Positions 7,120 through 15,113 of a stretch of DNA of 64,000 bases are shown one piece after another. The position numbers and the translations under genes are program-made. Every line of letters begins with the position of its first letter. The first letter of the stretch is position 1. Source of the stretch: JAVVSK01 sp036654235. GTDB taxonomy: Bacteria; Bacillota; Clostridia; Christensenellales; CAG-138. Below the pieces are notes generated by a model. It saw only the letters and a list, made by a program, of their open reading frames with translations. It was not told where the DNA came from and did no database searches. The DNA is taken from assembly GCA_036654235.1 (NCBI GenBank), contig JAVVSK010000009.1:23571-87570 (forward strand). Direction: 5' to 3'.

Positions 7120-8310
7120 TTACTCATACCTAAGCGCGTCTATCGGCTTTAGCTTACTCGCTTTATTTGCGGGGTAAAGCCCAAATACGACCCCGATGAA
7201 TACGGAAAACAACATAGCCGTAAGTATTACGGGGAACTCCATAGTGAGCGTCATATAGTCACCGGCTATAGCGCCTATAAGTTCGAGTATTCCCCAAGAA
7301 AAAGCGAGACCTATGCTTCCACCGAAAAGACTTAGGATTAGTGCTTCAGATAAAAATTGTGTAAGTATACTAAAGCGCGACGCGCCTATCGCTTTTCTTA
7401 TTCCTATTTCGCGGGTTCGCTCAGTAACCGAAACAAGCATTATATTCATTATTCCGATTCCACCGACAACGAGGGATATAGCCGCTATGCCGCCCAAAAG
7501 CAGACTCATTGTACTCATTGCTTTATCCATTATATTCATCACTGTAGACTGATTAACAATATAAAACGCATCCTTATCCTGTTTAAACCGATTTAAAAGT
7601 AGATTATTCAGTTTGTTTTCCGCCTTATCCATTTTTGAAGAATCCGCGGAGCTAACGTAAAACGTAGTTACAAAGGGTGAGTTTGTCATTCGGCTTCCTA
7701 TATTATACGGTATATATGCAGTATTGCGTCCTTTCGTAATAAAGGACATAAACGATGTGCCGCCCGTTTTATCTTCCTTTAGCACGCCAATTACTAAAAA
7801 ATCGCGCCCATTAACGCTAACTGTTGCACCGACAGCGTCTTTCTCAGGGAAAAACTCATTCGCGCTTTCCGCGTCTAAAACTATGACGGCGCTTGCGTTA
7901 TCTATATCGGGCTGCTTAAGAAACCGTCCATAATCAATTTTAACGTTGCGTATATTTTGATATTCGGGGGTCGTACCGTAAATAACGAAGTCAAGGTTGT
8001 TTAGACCGGATTTAACGGTTGAATATACGGTGGCTTCCGGTGCGGAGGAGAGAATTTCCGGTTCATTCGCGAAAGCTTTAACGTCTTCGGTCGTAAGGGG
8101 TGCGCCCCGGTCGTCAACTACCGAAACCGAAATAAGGTCGCTTCCAACCTCCGAAATTTGCGAAACTATCGCGCCTTTCGCCCCGTTTACGAGAGAGATC
8201 AGAACAACCACGGATATAACTCCTATAATTATTCCGAGCATAGTCAAAAAAGAGCGCATCTTGTTTGAAAATATAGCGGAAAAAGCCATTTTAATGGTTT
8301 GAATTAACAT
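7120..8310 (-). CDS. MacB-like ABC transporter permease
   Basis: Membrane subunit of a MacAB/YknXYZ-type ABC system. The 396-residue product starts with a helix (about residues 18-42) containing RSFLTMLGIIIGVISVVVLISL, followed by a MacB periplasmic core-like extracytoplasmic domain (about 45-260) and an FtsX-type C-terminal domain with three helices. The motif MNIMLVSVTERTREIGIRKAIGAS at the second helix is diagnostic (about residues 288-311). It overlaps the ATPase gene by 7 bases and is the last gene of the operon. Family members move peptides, macrolides or toxins, or act by mechanotransmission. Confidence 0.92.
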   Translation of the reverse strand: MLIQTIKMAFSAIFSNKMRSFLTMLGIIIGVISVVVLISLVNGAKGAIVSQISEVGSDLISVSVVDDRGAPLTTEDVKAFANEPEILSSAPEATVYSTVKSGLNNLDFVIYGTTPEYQNIRNVKIDYGRFLKQPDIDNASAVIVLDAESANEFFPEKDAVGATVSVNGRDFLVIGVLKEDKTGGTSFMSFITKGRNTAYIPYNIGSRMTNSPFVTTFYVSSADSSKMDKAENKLNNLLLNRFKQDKDAFYIVNQSTVMNIMDKAMSTMSLLLGGIAAISLVVGGIGIMNIMLVSVTERTREIGIRKAIGASRFSILTQFLSEALILSLFGGSIGLAFSWGILELIGAIAGDYMTLTMEFPVILTAMLFSVFIGVVFGLYPANKASKLKPIDALRYE

Positions 8311-8987
8311 GAAGCCACCTCGCTTACCTCGCCGTCCAATATGCGCACTTTGCGCTTTGCGGCGTTCGCTATCGATTCGTCGTGGGTTATTAAAATTATA
8401 GTGTTTCCGAGATCGTTAAGTTCATGAAATATTGAGAGTATTTCAGCTCCGGTCTTTGAATCGAGATTACCCGTAGGTTCGTCGGCTAGTATTATTGAAG
8501 GTTCCGTTGCAAGGGCGCGCGCTATAGCGACTCGCTGTTGTTGCCCTCCGCTAAGCTCGGTCGGTCTATGTTCCATTCGCGACGAAAGACCGACTCGGGA
8601 GAGCGCAATAGCGACGCGTTCATGACGAACGCTTGGCGCTACGCCCTGATAAATAAGAGGAAGCTCAACGTTTTCGATAGCGGTCATTTTCGGAAGAAGG
8701 TTAAAACCCTGAAATATAAAGCCTATCTTTTTATTTCTTATTCGCGCAAGCTGTTTTTCCGAATATTCCTCTATGCGCTGACCATCTAATATATAGGTCC
8801 CGCTGTCCGCTATATCAAGACAGCCGATTATATTCATTAAAGTAGATTTCCCGCTTCCCGATGGACCTATGATGCTTACGAACTCTCCCTTTTTTATCGT
8901 AAGGGAGGCGTGAAAGAGTGCATGAACATCGGTGTCACCTATGCTGTAGGTTTTATTGATGTCTATGAGCTTTATTATATCGCTCAT
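8304..8987 (-). CDS. MacB/LolD-type ABC transporter ATPase
   Basis: The 227-residue cytoplasmic ATPase powers the neighbouring permease. It has Walker A GPSGSGKST (about residues 42-50), Q-loop FIFQGFNLLP, signature LSGGQQQRVAIARAL, Walker B IILADEPTGNLD and the H-loop TIILITHDES. This is the standard pattern of the LolD/MacB/YknY subfamily. Its start codon overlaps the adaptor stop as ATGA, so translation is coupled. Confidence 0.95.
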   Translation of the reverse strand: MSDIIKLIDINKTYSIGDTDVHALFHASLTIKKGEFVSIIGPSGSGKSTLMNIIGCLDIADSGTYILDGQRIEEYSEKQLARIRNKKIGFIFQGFNLLPKMTAIENVELPLIYQGVAPSVRHERVAIALSRVGLSSRMEHRPTELSGGQQQRVAIARALATEPSIILADEPTGNLDSKTGAEILSIFHELNDLGNTIILITHDESIANAAKRKVRILDGEVSEVASC

Positions 8988-10567
8988 TTTAAACCCTCCG
9001 GTGTTGGCTGAACGTTATTTTGTTTCATAAAACGCATCATACCTAACATAGTACTCTCGCTCAACTGATACATAGCTATATCGTTCTCTTTAAGCCCCTT
9101 TACTATCTCTACGTTTATCCCGTCGGATAGACCACTCTCAATATAGGTTTTAACCATGTCTTTTCCGCGATGATCGCCCGTTGCGCTTAAAAGAACGAAT
9201 GCTTTTCCGTCACTCTCCTCGTTTAAAAGCTCAAGGGGAACGATGAGAACATCATCTCTGCGCTCGGTAACGATAGTAGCCGCAGCGTTCATGCCGATTA
9301 AGATTCGCGAATCCGCGTTTTTAAGCGTAATCGTAACCGAATAGTTCGTAACTTCATTCACGGATATGCCTATGGATGAAAGGGCGGTTATTTCGCCTTC
9401 AAACTTTGCTCCGGGTATTGCGCTTATTTTTACATCTGCCTTTTGCCCTAATTTTAAAGACAAGATATCAAGTTCGTCTATATCCGAGGTCATTTCGATT
9501 TTTTCGCCTTCCATTACAGAGGTACCGACGGTCGTTATTTTAGTTGAACCCACTGTCATTTCGCCGTTTTTTAAGCTGAGAGATGCTATTGTTCCGTTCA
9601 TCTCCGCTTTTAAAGCGTAGTTTGCATTTTTAAGCGTGACGGCTTTCGATAGTGCGTCCGCCGCTCTTTCGCGCTCGGCTAATCTATAAGAAAATTCGGG
9701 CGTAACCGCATCCGAAACTGTATATAACTTTTCGCCCACGGATACCGAGTCGTTAAGACCGACATGTATCGATTTTATTTTTCCGTTCGAATATAAAACC
9801 GTATAAGGGGCATTTATCTCAGTTGTTGCTTCGGAGATTTTTTTATTCGTATCGGATATAGCGAGAGTTGTGCCCACTGAATATGCGTCGTCGTCTACTA
9901 AGGCGGTATAAGTTGAACCCGTGTGTGAGATTATTGTAGCTCTTCGCGATTTACCCGTTTCGTTTTCAACGGCGAGTTTACTATACAGAGCGTAATCTTC
10001 GGAGGAATCGAAAGTAAGTTTTAAAAATCCATCGGTAGACAACACCATGAGAGCGCCATGCTCCAGCATAACGGCTTCGACGGAGCTGTTTTCTTCTCCG
10101 TATATCAACTTTACGCGACCTTTTACCGTAGAACTTACCGCCTTATCCTCCGATTTTCGCATAGAGGCAAGGTCGGCATCTTTCGCGGTTAAATCCAAAG
10201 AAAGCGTATCTATAAGGTTATTTACATCGTTTTTATCGAAAAACGCTATCGTATCTCCAATTTTAACGATATCTCCAACTGATTTTTCAACGCTCTCGAC
10301 GGTAATCCCCGAGAGCGTCTCAATACTTTCGGTATTTCCTACTTTAAGCGTTCCTGTAGCCGTAACGGATTTTATTATGCTGCCCTTTTTGACCGTATGG
10401 GTTTCGTAATACGGGGCGTTCATATTGTTTCTAATAATTGCGCCGGTGACGAGAAATCCTGCAATGAGAAATACGATAATTATAAGCGCTATTAATCCGG
10501 CATTTTTACGTTTTTTCTTAGGCTTGGAGGGGACTATAACCTCGCCTTTATTTGGATTTTTAACCAT
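8984..10567 (-). CDS. MacA/YknX-like membrane fusion (adaptor) protein
   Basis: First gene of the three-gene exporter operon. The 527-residue product has a basic N-terminus with one membrane helix (about residues 25-46), then HlyD/RND-adaptor features: THTVKKGSIIKSVTATGTLKVG (barrel-sandwich half), a central insert, a second lipoyl-like half (GLNDSVSVGEKLYTVSDAV), and a beta-barrel region with GMNAAATIVTE and DDVLIVPLELL. In Gram-positive bacteria such adaptors are anchored to the single membrane. GAGGT lies about 10 bases before the ATG. It is longer than typical MacA (about 370-400 residues), mainly because of the insert between the two lipoyl halves at about residues 140-260. Confidence 0.88.
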   Translation of the reverse strand: MVKNPNKGEVIVPSKPKKKRKNAGLIALIIIVFLIAGFLVTGAIIRNNMNAPYYETHTVKKGSIIKSVTATGTLKVGNTESIETLSGITVESVEKSVGDIVKIGDTIAFFDKNDVNNLIDTLSLDLTAKDADLASMRKSEDKAVSSTVKGRVKLIYGEENSSVEAVMLEHGALMVLSTDGFLKLTFDSSEDYALYSKLAVENETGKSRRATIISHTGSTYTALVDDDAYSVGTTLAISDTNKKISEATTEINAPYTVLYSNGKIKSIHVGLNDSVSVGEKLYTVSDAVTPEFSYRLAERERAADALSKAVTLKNANYALKAEMNGTIASLSLKNGEMTVGSTKITTVGTSVMEGEKIEMTSDIDELDILSLKLGQKADVKISAIPGAKFEGEITALSSIGISVNEVTNYSVTITLKNADSRILIGMNAAATIVTERRDDVLIVPLELLNEESDGKAFVLLSATGDHRGKDMVKTYIESGLSDGINVEIVKGLKENDIAMYQLSESTMLGMMRFMKQNNVQPTPEGLK

Positions 10568-10762
10568 TTTTTATTTACCTCGCATATTAAACTGCGATTA
10601 CTCTACACGCTTATTTTGAACGCAATATGGCAATAAAGTTATTTTCATGAGAAATTTAGCGGAACGAAGCTTTTAAAAAAACTATCTTCAGTGGCACGGC
10701 ATATAGTTTTAATATTAAATGACAATATATTTGAATAGATCAAAAATTAAATGTAAAACCAC

Positions 10763-10791
10763 TTGACATCGGAATAAAGCTATGCTAAAGT
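10763..10791 (+). promoter_or_regulatory. Promoter of rpmG-secE-nusG-rplKA
   Basis: TTGACA (10763-10768), 17-base spacer, TAAAGT (10786-10791), with TG one base before the -10 (extended -10). It is the only clear promoter before the operon. It is followed at 10800-10819 by a near-perfect stem-loop (TATCCCCTT, AG, AAGGGGATA) at the predicted 5' end of the transcript. Confidence 0.7.
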
Positions 10792-10863
10792 ACTAAAGCT
10801 ATCCCCTTAGAAGGGGATATATTTAGGTTGCGCACACACCACAGTTAAAAGGAGTGAAAAGCT

Positions 10864-11013
10864 ATGCGTGTCAAGATAACATTGGCGTGCACGGAGTGCA
10901 AGCAGAGGAATTACAACACCTTCAAGAACAAGAAAAACGATCCTGATAGGTTGGAATTCAATAAATACTGCCGCTTCTGCCGCAAACAAACCCTACATAG
11001 AGAGAGCAAATAA
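10864..11013 (+). CDS. rpmG: 50S ribosomal protein L33
   Basis: A 49-residue protein too short for many gene callers. It reads MRVKITLACTECKQRNY and ends KYCRFCRKQTLHRESK, the full L33 pattern. Both zinc-ligand pairs (CTEC and CRFC) are present, so this is the zinc-containing (C+) form. AAGGAG lies ahead of the ATG. The order rpmG-secE-nusG is the classic arrangement. Confidence 0.97.
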   Translation: MRVKITLACTECKQRNYNTFKNKKNDPDRLEFNKYCRFCRKQTLHRESK

Positions 11014-11052
11014 AATTTCCCCCTAAAATATATTATGGGGAACGGAGGAATT

Positions 11053-11337
11053 ATGGATAACGAAAAGAAGCTTGAAACCAAGCCGGTCAAAAAGAAAAAG
11101 CCCAGAGAAAAAGGGCGCGTTAAAAAGTATTTCCGCGAAGTTGTAGGCGAGGTCAAGAAGCTGAGCTGGCCTACGCCTAAAGAGCTCGCCATGTATTCTC
11201 TCATGGTATTGGCGTTTGTCGCGGTCATGGCTATTATAATCGGCGCTTTGGATATTGGCTTTGGCGAAGGAATGAGGGCGCTTGCCCATGTCGCTCCTAC
11301 GGCGACTCCGGTTGTGTCCGCTACTCCTGTACTTTAA
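11053..11337 (+). CDS. secE: Preprotein translocase subunit SecE
   Basis: Small essential clamp of the SecYEG channel. The 94-residue product has a Lys-rich cytoplasmic head, the conserved amphipathic segment YFREVVGEVKKLSWPTPKE, and one transmembrane helix (LMVLAFVAVMAIIIGALDIGF). An in-frame ATG at 11035 exists, but GGAGGAATT immediately before 11053 fixes the start there. The Ala/Pro/Thr-rich C-terminal tail after the helix is a short lineage-specific extension. Confidence 0.95.
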   Translation: MDNEKKLETKPVKKKKPREKGRVKKYFREVVGEVKKLSWPTPKELAMYSLMVLAFVAVMAIIIGALDIGFGEGMRALAHVAPTATPVVSATPVL

Positions 11338-11354
11338 TATGAGGATATCGGAAG

Positions 11355-11903
11355 ATGGCTGAGAGAGATAGAGACGAAACGATTGTTGAAGATCCGAGAT
11401 GGTATGTTGTACATACCTATTCCGGATATGAAAACAAGGTAAAAGAGGATCTTGAAAAGACCGTTGCTAAGCGCGGACTGTCGGATGCCATACTTGAAAT
11501 TAAATATCCCACCGAAGAAGTAACGGAAATTAAAGACGGTAAGCGTCATACTGTTACGAGAAAGGTCTTTCCCGGCTATGTAATGATAAAGATGGTTATG
11601 AATAACGATCTTTGGTACATTGTAAGGAATACTCGCGGCGTAACCGGCTTTGTTGGTTTAGGTTCTAAACCAACCCCGCTTACGGATACCGAGGTGACCG
11701 CTATGGGCGTTGAGAGACTTCCCATTGAGCTCGATGTCGTAGCTGGCGATCATGTTGAGATTATATCAGGTCCGTTTGAGAACTTTCCCGCCGTCGTCGA
11801 GCAGCTTGATCCTGAACGGCAGGTGGTGCGCGTTAAAGTATTCATGTTTGGGAGAGAAACCTCTCTTGATCTTGAATATGTTCAGATTAAGCGCGTCGTT
11901 TAA
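11355..11903 (+). CDS. nusG: Transcription termination/antitermination factor NusG
   Basis: Binds the RNA polymerase clamp and modulates pausing and termination. The 182-residue product has the NGN domain (WYVVHTYSGYENKVKEDLEK, then VFPGYVMIKMVMNNDLWYIVRNTRGVTGFVG in pieces) and a C-terminal KOW domain (GDHVEIISGPFENFPAVVEQLD). Length and spacing to secE are typical. Confidence 0.97.
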   Translation: MAERDRDETIVEDPRWYVVHTYSGYENKVKEDLEKTVAKRGLSDAILEIKYPTEEVTEIKDGKRHTVTRKVFPGYVMIKMVMNNDLWYIVRNTRGVTGFVGLGSKPTPLTDTEVTAMGVERLPIELDVVAGDHVEIISGPFENFPAVVEQLDPERQVVRVKVFMFGRETSLDLEYVQIKRVV

Positions 11904-11954
11904 AAAAGCGCAAAAAAATCTTTTGTTTTTGAAGTATCGCCCAAAAGGGCTTTA

Positions 11955-12011
11955 CATAGGGGCAATTTTATTGCCTCTGTGGGAGGGAAATTGATTTAAA
12001 GTCTATTTCCC
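11955..12011 (+). promoter_or_regulatory. Paired stem-loops in the rplK leader
   Basis: Two adjacent hairpins lie between nusG and rplK: 11955-11981 (CATAGGGGCAA with TTGCCTCTGTG, including wobble pairs) and 11985-12011 (GGGAAAT with ATTTCCC). In other bacteria ribosomal protein L1 represses rplK-rplA by binding a leader structure in this position. I did not recognise the L1 consensus, so this is a position-based suggestion. Confidence 0.35.
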
Positions 12012-12048
12012 GCTCGCACCACTTTTATTTTCGGAGGAATTACTAAAA

Positions 12049-12474
12049 ATGGCAAAGAAGATTACAGGTCTTGTAAAGCTTCAAATAGCCGCCGGCAAAG
12101 CAACGCCGGCGCCGCCGGTAGGTCCCGCGTTGGGACAATACGGCGTAAACATGATGGGATTCTGTAAAGAGTTTAATGAGCGTACCTCTAAACAGGCTGG
12201 TTTGATAATTCCCGTTGTCATAACCATCTATCAGGATCGTTCATTTACTTTTATAACGAAATCTCCACCCGCAGCTGTACTTATAAAGAAGGCTTGCGGA
12301 CTTGAGCATGCTTCCGGTCGTCCTAATACAGAGAAGGTCGCGAAGATTACCAAGGCTCAGATAAAAGAGATAGCGGAAGCGAAGATGCAGGATTTAAACG
12401 CGGCGTCTCTTGAAACCGCGATGTGCATGGTGGCAGGCACCGCCCGTAGCATGGGCGTTGTCGTGACAGACTGA
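12049..12474 (+). CDS. rplK: 50S ribosomal protein L11
   Basis: A 141-residue protein of the GTPase-associated centre. It has the family start KITGLVKLQIAAGKATPAPP, the GPALGQYGVNMMGFCKEFN segment and the C-terminal rRNA-binding domain with the GTARSMGVVV end. GGAGGAATTACTAAAA precedes the ATG. Confidence 0.98.
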   Translation: MAKKITGLVKLQIAAGKATPAPPVGPALGQYGVNMMGFCKEFNERTSKQAGLIIPVVITIYQDRSFTFITKSPPAAVLIKKACGLEHASGRPNTEKVAKITKAQIKEIAEAKMQDLNAASLETAMCMVAGTARSMGVVVTD

Positions 12475-12490
12475 CGCGGAGGTAATTTAA

Positions 12491-13180
12491 ATGAAGCATG
12501 GAAAAAACTATATTGAGAGCTTAAAAGCTATAGACAGAACGAAGCTTTATGACCCGGCGGAAGGAATAACTACCGTTCTTGGTACACATAAAGCGAAGTT
12601 TGATGAAACCGTTGAAGCGCATGTACGTTTGGGCGTTGATCCACGTCACGCGGATCAACAGGTTAGAGGCGCGGTAGTTTTACCGCACGGAACCGGTCGC
12701 GTTATCAGGGTTTTGGTTTTCGCAAAGGGAGATAAGGCGAAGGAAGCCTTAGAAGCCGGAGCGGATTTTGTCGGCGACGATGACATAGTAAAAAAGATTC
12801 AGACCGAAAACTGGTTTGGGTTCGATGTTTGCGTAGCGACGCCGGATATGATGGGCGTTGTCGGTCGCATAGGTCGCGTTTTAGGACCAAAAGGTCTAAT
12901 GCCCAACCCGAAGAGCGGAACCGTTACAATGGATGTCGCGAAAGCGGTTACAGAGATTAAAGCCGGTAAGGTTGAGTATCGCGTAGATAAAACGAGTATC
13001 ATTCACGTTCCTGTCGGGAAGGTCAGCTTTGGACAGGAAAAGGTTCTCGAAAATTTAAATACGCTTATGGAAGCAATTATTAAGGCAAAGCCCGCGGCAG
13101 CAAAGGGAACTTATATAAAGAGTCTCGTTATATCGACGACTATGGGTCCCGGAGTCCGTTTTAACGGACAAAAATTTTAA
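12491..13180 (+). CDS. rplA: 50S ribosomal protein L1
   Basis: A 229-residue L1-stalk protein, usually also a translational repressor of its own operon. Recognisable blocks include HVRLGVDPRHADQQVRGAVV, VLPHGTGR, MMGVVGRIGRVLGPKGLMPNPK and the C-terminal STTMGPGVRFN. GCGGAGGTAATTTAA precedes the ATG 16 bases after the rplK stop. Confidence 0.98.
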   Translation: MKHGKNYIESLKAIDRTKLYDPAEGITTVLGTHKAKFDETVEAHVRLGVDPRHADQQVRGAVVLPHGTGRVIRVLVFAKGDKAKEALEAGADFVGDDDIVKKIQTENWFGFDVCVATPDMMGVVGRIGRVLGPKGLMPNPKSGTVTMDVAKAVTEIKAGKVEYRVDKTSIIHVPVGKVSFGQEKVLENLNTLMEAIIKAKPAAAKGTYIKSLVISTTMGPGVRFNGQKF

Positions 13181-13221
13181 TTTTTAAAACGGTTTTCGGA
13201 TAAATCCGATATAATCGAATA

Positions 13222-13320
13222 TTTTGCCAAAGACAGCAGGTATTAAAGTAAATCCTGCCGAGGCGGTTTTAACAAGTTAACTTGTTATTTCCCCATGTCT
13301 TTTGGCATGGGGAATTTTTT
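13222..13320 (+). ncRNA. Ribosomal protein L10 leader with attenuator hairpin
   Basis: The stretch 13225-13262 carries the conserved L10-leader core (GCCAAAGACAGCAGG, then ATCCTGCCGAGGCGG), the RNA mimic of the 23S rRNA site bound by the L10(L12)4 complex. It is followed by a perfect 16-base palindrome (AACAAGTT/AACTTGTT, 13271-13286) and a hairpin (CCCCATG/CATGGGG, 13291-13312) with a T-tract (13315-13320), which looks like an intrinsic terminator. L10-leader RNAs normally lie just before rplJ, as here. Excess L10 would favour the terminator and reduce rplJ-rplL. Confidence 0.85.
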
Positions 13321-13342
13321 GAACGGAGGTGAATATAAAAAA

Positions 13343-13855
13343 ATGGCAAGTGCAAAAATCATTGAACAAAAGGCAAAAAAGGTTGAGGAAATTCGTGAAA
13401 AAATGAGCAGGGCACAATCCGTAATACTTTTTAACTATAGAGGACTTACGGTAAGCGAAGTTACGGCGCTTAGAAACGAAATGCGAAAGGCCGGTATTGA
13501 ATATCTGGTATTGAAAAACGGTCTTGTTGCACGCGCGGCGCAGCTTAGCGGTGTTGACGGTTCTATCCATGAACTTTTAAAGGGACCCAGCGCTTTCGCT
13601 TTTGGTTATGACGACGCTATCGCTCCTGCGAAAATACTTAAGGATGCGATAAAGAAGTATAAAAAATGCGAAATGAAGGGCGGCATAGTTGACGGAGTTG
13701 TTATGAACGCGAAAGACGTTGATACCCTCGCCGATTTGCCCAGCAAGGAACAGCTTATCGCAAGGATGCTTGGCAGCATGATGTCTCCGATTTCGGGACT
13801 CGCAATCGTACTCAATCAGATCGCGAAAAAGCGCGAAGAAGCTGCGGAAGCGTAA
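13343..13855 (+). CDS. rplJ: 50S ribosomal protein L10
   Basis: Base of the L7/L12 stalk; its 170 residues are a normal length. Conserved parts are SVILFNYRGLTVSEVTALR, EYLVLKNGLVARAA, LLKGPSAFAFGYDD and the C-terminal helix that binds L7/L12 dimers. The frame is open upstream to 13295 through the attenuator hairpin, but the ATG at 13343 is preceded by CGGAGGTGAATATAAAA and matches the family start (MASAKIIEQK). Confidence 0.97.
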   Translation: MASAKIIEQKAKKVEEIREKMSRAQSVILFNYRGLTVSEVTALRNEMRKAGIEYLVLKNGLVARAAQLSGVDGSIHELLKGPSAFAFGYDDAIAPAKILKDAIKKYKKCEMKGGIVDGVVMNAKDVDTLADLPSKEQLIARMLGSMMSPISGLAIVLNQIAKKREEAAEA

Positions 13856-13926
13856 TGCTTTTTCAAAAAAAAAGTAACGCTGATTGAACAGCGAGACAAA
13901 AAAATAGATAGAGGAGTTTTATTATA

Positions 13927-14292
13927 ATGAATAAGGAACAATTAATTGCCGATATTAAGGCTATGACGGTTTTAGAGCTTAACGATCTCGTTAAGGCTCT
14001 TGAAGAAGAATTTGGCGTTTCGGCCGCCGCTTCAGCGGTTGCCGTTGCGGGTCCCGCGGCTGCTGCCGAGGTTGAGGAAAAGACTGAGTTCGATTGCATA
14101 CTTAAGGATATCGGCGCTGAGAAGATAAAGGTTATTAAAGTCGTCCGCGAGATCACCGGTCTGGGTCTTAAAGAAGCTAAAGAACTGGTTGATAACGCGC
14201 CTAAGGCCGTTAAAGAGGCTATTCCAAAGGAAGAATGCGATAAGGTCGTCGAAGCATTTAAGGCTGTTGGAGCAACGATCGAGGTTAAGTAA
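13927..14292 (+). CDS. rplL: 50S ribosomal protein L7/L12
   Basis: A 121-residue stalk protein with the N-terminal dimerisation domain (ELNDLVKALEEEFGVSA), an Ala-rich hinge and the C-terminal factor-binding domain (KVIKVVREITGLGLKEAKEL and VKEAIPKEE). It ends in EVK as usual. Unusually, it is followed by a terminator and not by rpoB, which lies 34 kb downstream. Confidence 0.98.
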   Translation: MNKEQLIADIKAMTVLELNDLVKALEEEFGVSAAASAVAVAGPAAAAEVEEKTEFDCILKDIGAEKIKVIKVVREITGLGLKEAKELVDNAPKAVKEAIPKEECDKVVEAFKAVGATIEVK

Positions 14293-14383
14293 TTTTCTGA
14301 TTAATAAAACCCCGTGGTCGATTTTTTGTTTAATAGCGATATATAATATTGCTTGCATTCAAAAAAATCGTTCTCGGGATTGC

Positions 14384-14416
14384 AATAAAAGCCCTAATAT
14401 AGGGCTTTTATTTTTT
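14384..14416 (+). terminator. Terminator of the rplJ-rplL transcript
   Basis: AATAAAAGCCCT and AGGGCTTTTATT form a 12-bp stem with a short loop, followed by TTTT. This marks the end of the ribosomal protein operon at rplL. Confidence 0.85.
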
Positions 14417-14558
14417 ATATGCTTGCATTTCTTAATTGCTTATTTTTCAATATAGCATAAAATAAATTAAATCAACCGATGGAAATTGCTAAAATAAAAA
14501 TATACCGGTGAAAAAATATTATTTATATGGTAATATGGAATTAAACGGAGGTGGTAAT

Positions 14559-15113
14559 ATGAATGACACCGCATATAGCATAGCCGCGTCTATATTCAGC
14601 TATGTTTTTATGGCGATAATAGCATATATGCTGGTGAGACTCGTCGTTTTATCTCTCGCTGAATATAGGGAGAATAAAAAGGCTCGTATAATGCAAAAGA
14701 ATATGGCGGCAGGGCGAATCGAATTTTTATCTCCCGAAAATTACGCGGGAAACGAATTTTTAATTAATCGCGAAACTATCGTAGGTAGAAGCCGCGGAGC
14801 GGACATAGTAATACCGGATAAAGGCGTTTCAAAGCGTCATTGCGTAATATTTGAGAGAAAAAGCGGGATATACATAGCGGATTATGGAAGTAAGTTAGGC
14901 ACCTTTGTAAACGGAGAAAAGCTTTTTAAGCACGATATGCGCTTAAAAAGCGGGGATATAGTCTCCATAGCGGAGAAAATAGCATTTAAAGTAACGTTTG
15001 ACGGAGAATTTGAGGGAGAACCGGAAGAAACTTTCGATTCAGTTGAAGACTTCGGAATTAATACAATGACCTATGGAGAGGAAGGCAAGGCTGAATATGA
15101 CAAGCAAAACTAA
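14559..15113 (+). CDS. Membrane-anchored FHA domain protein
   Basis: The 184-residue product has one N-terminal helix (about residues 7-32) and a cytoplasmic FHA domain (about 60-145) with the phosphothreonine-binding motifs GRSRGADI, SKRH and GTFVNGE. The start at 14559 is set by GGAGGTGGTAAT; an upstream in-frame ATG at 14508 lacks a ribosome binding site. It overlaps the FtsW/RodA-family gene, and the set FHA-RodA/FtsW-PBP is a conserved cell-wall locus in Gram-positive bacteria, where FHA proteins read Ser/Thr-kinase phosphorylation. No kinase gene is visible here. Confidence 0.85.
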   Translation: MNDTAYSIAASIFSYVFMAIIAYMLVRLVVLSLAEYRENKKARIMQKNMAAGRIEFLSPENYAGNEFLINRETIVGRSRGADIVIPDKGVSKRHCVIFERKSGIYIADYGSKLGTFVNGEKLFKHDMRLKSGDIVSIAEKIAFKVTFDGEFEGEPEETFDSVEDFGINTMTYGEEGKAEYDKQN

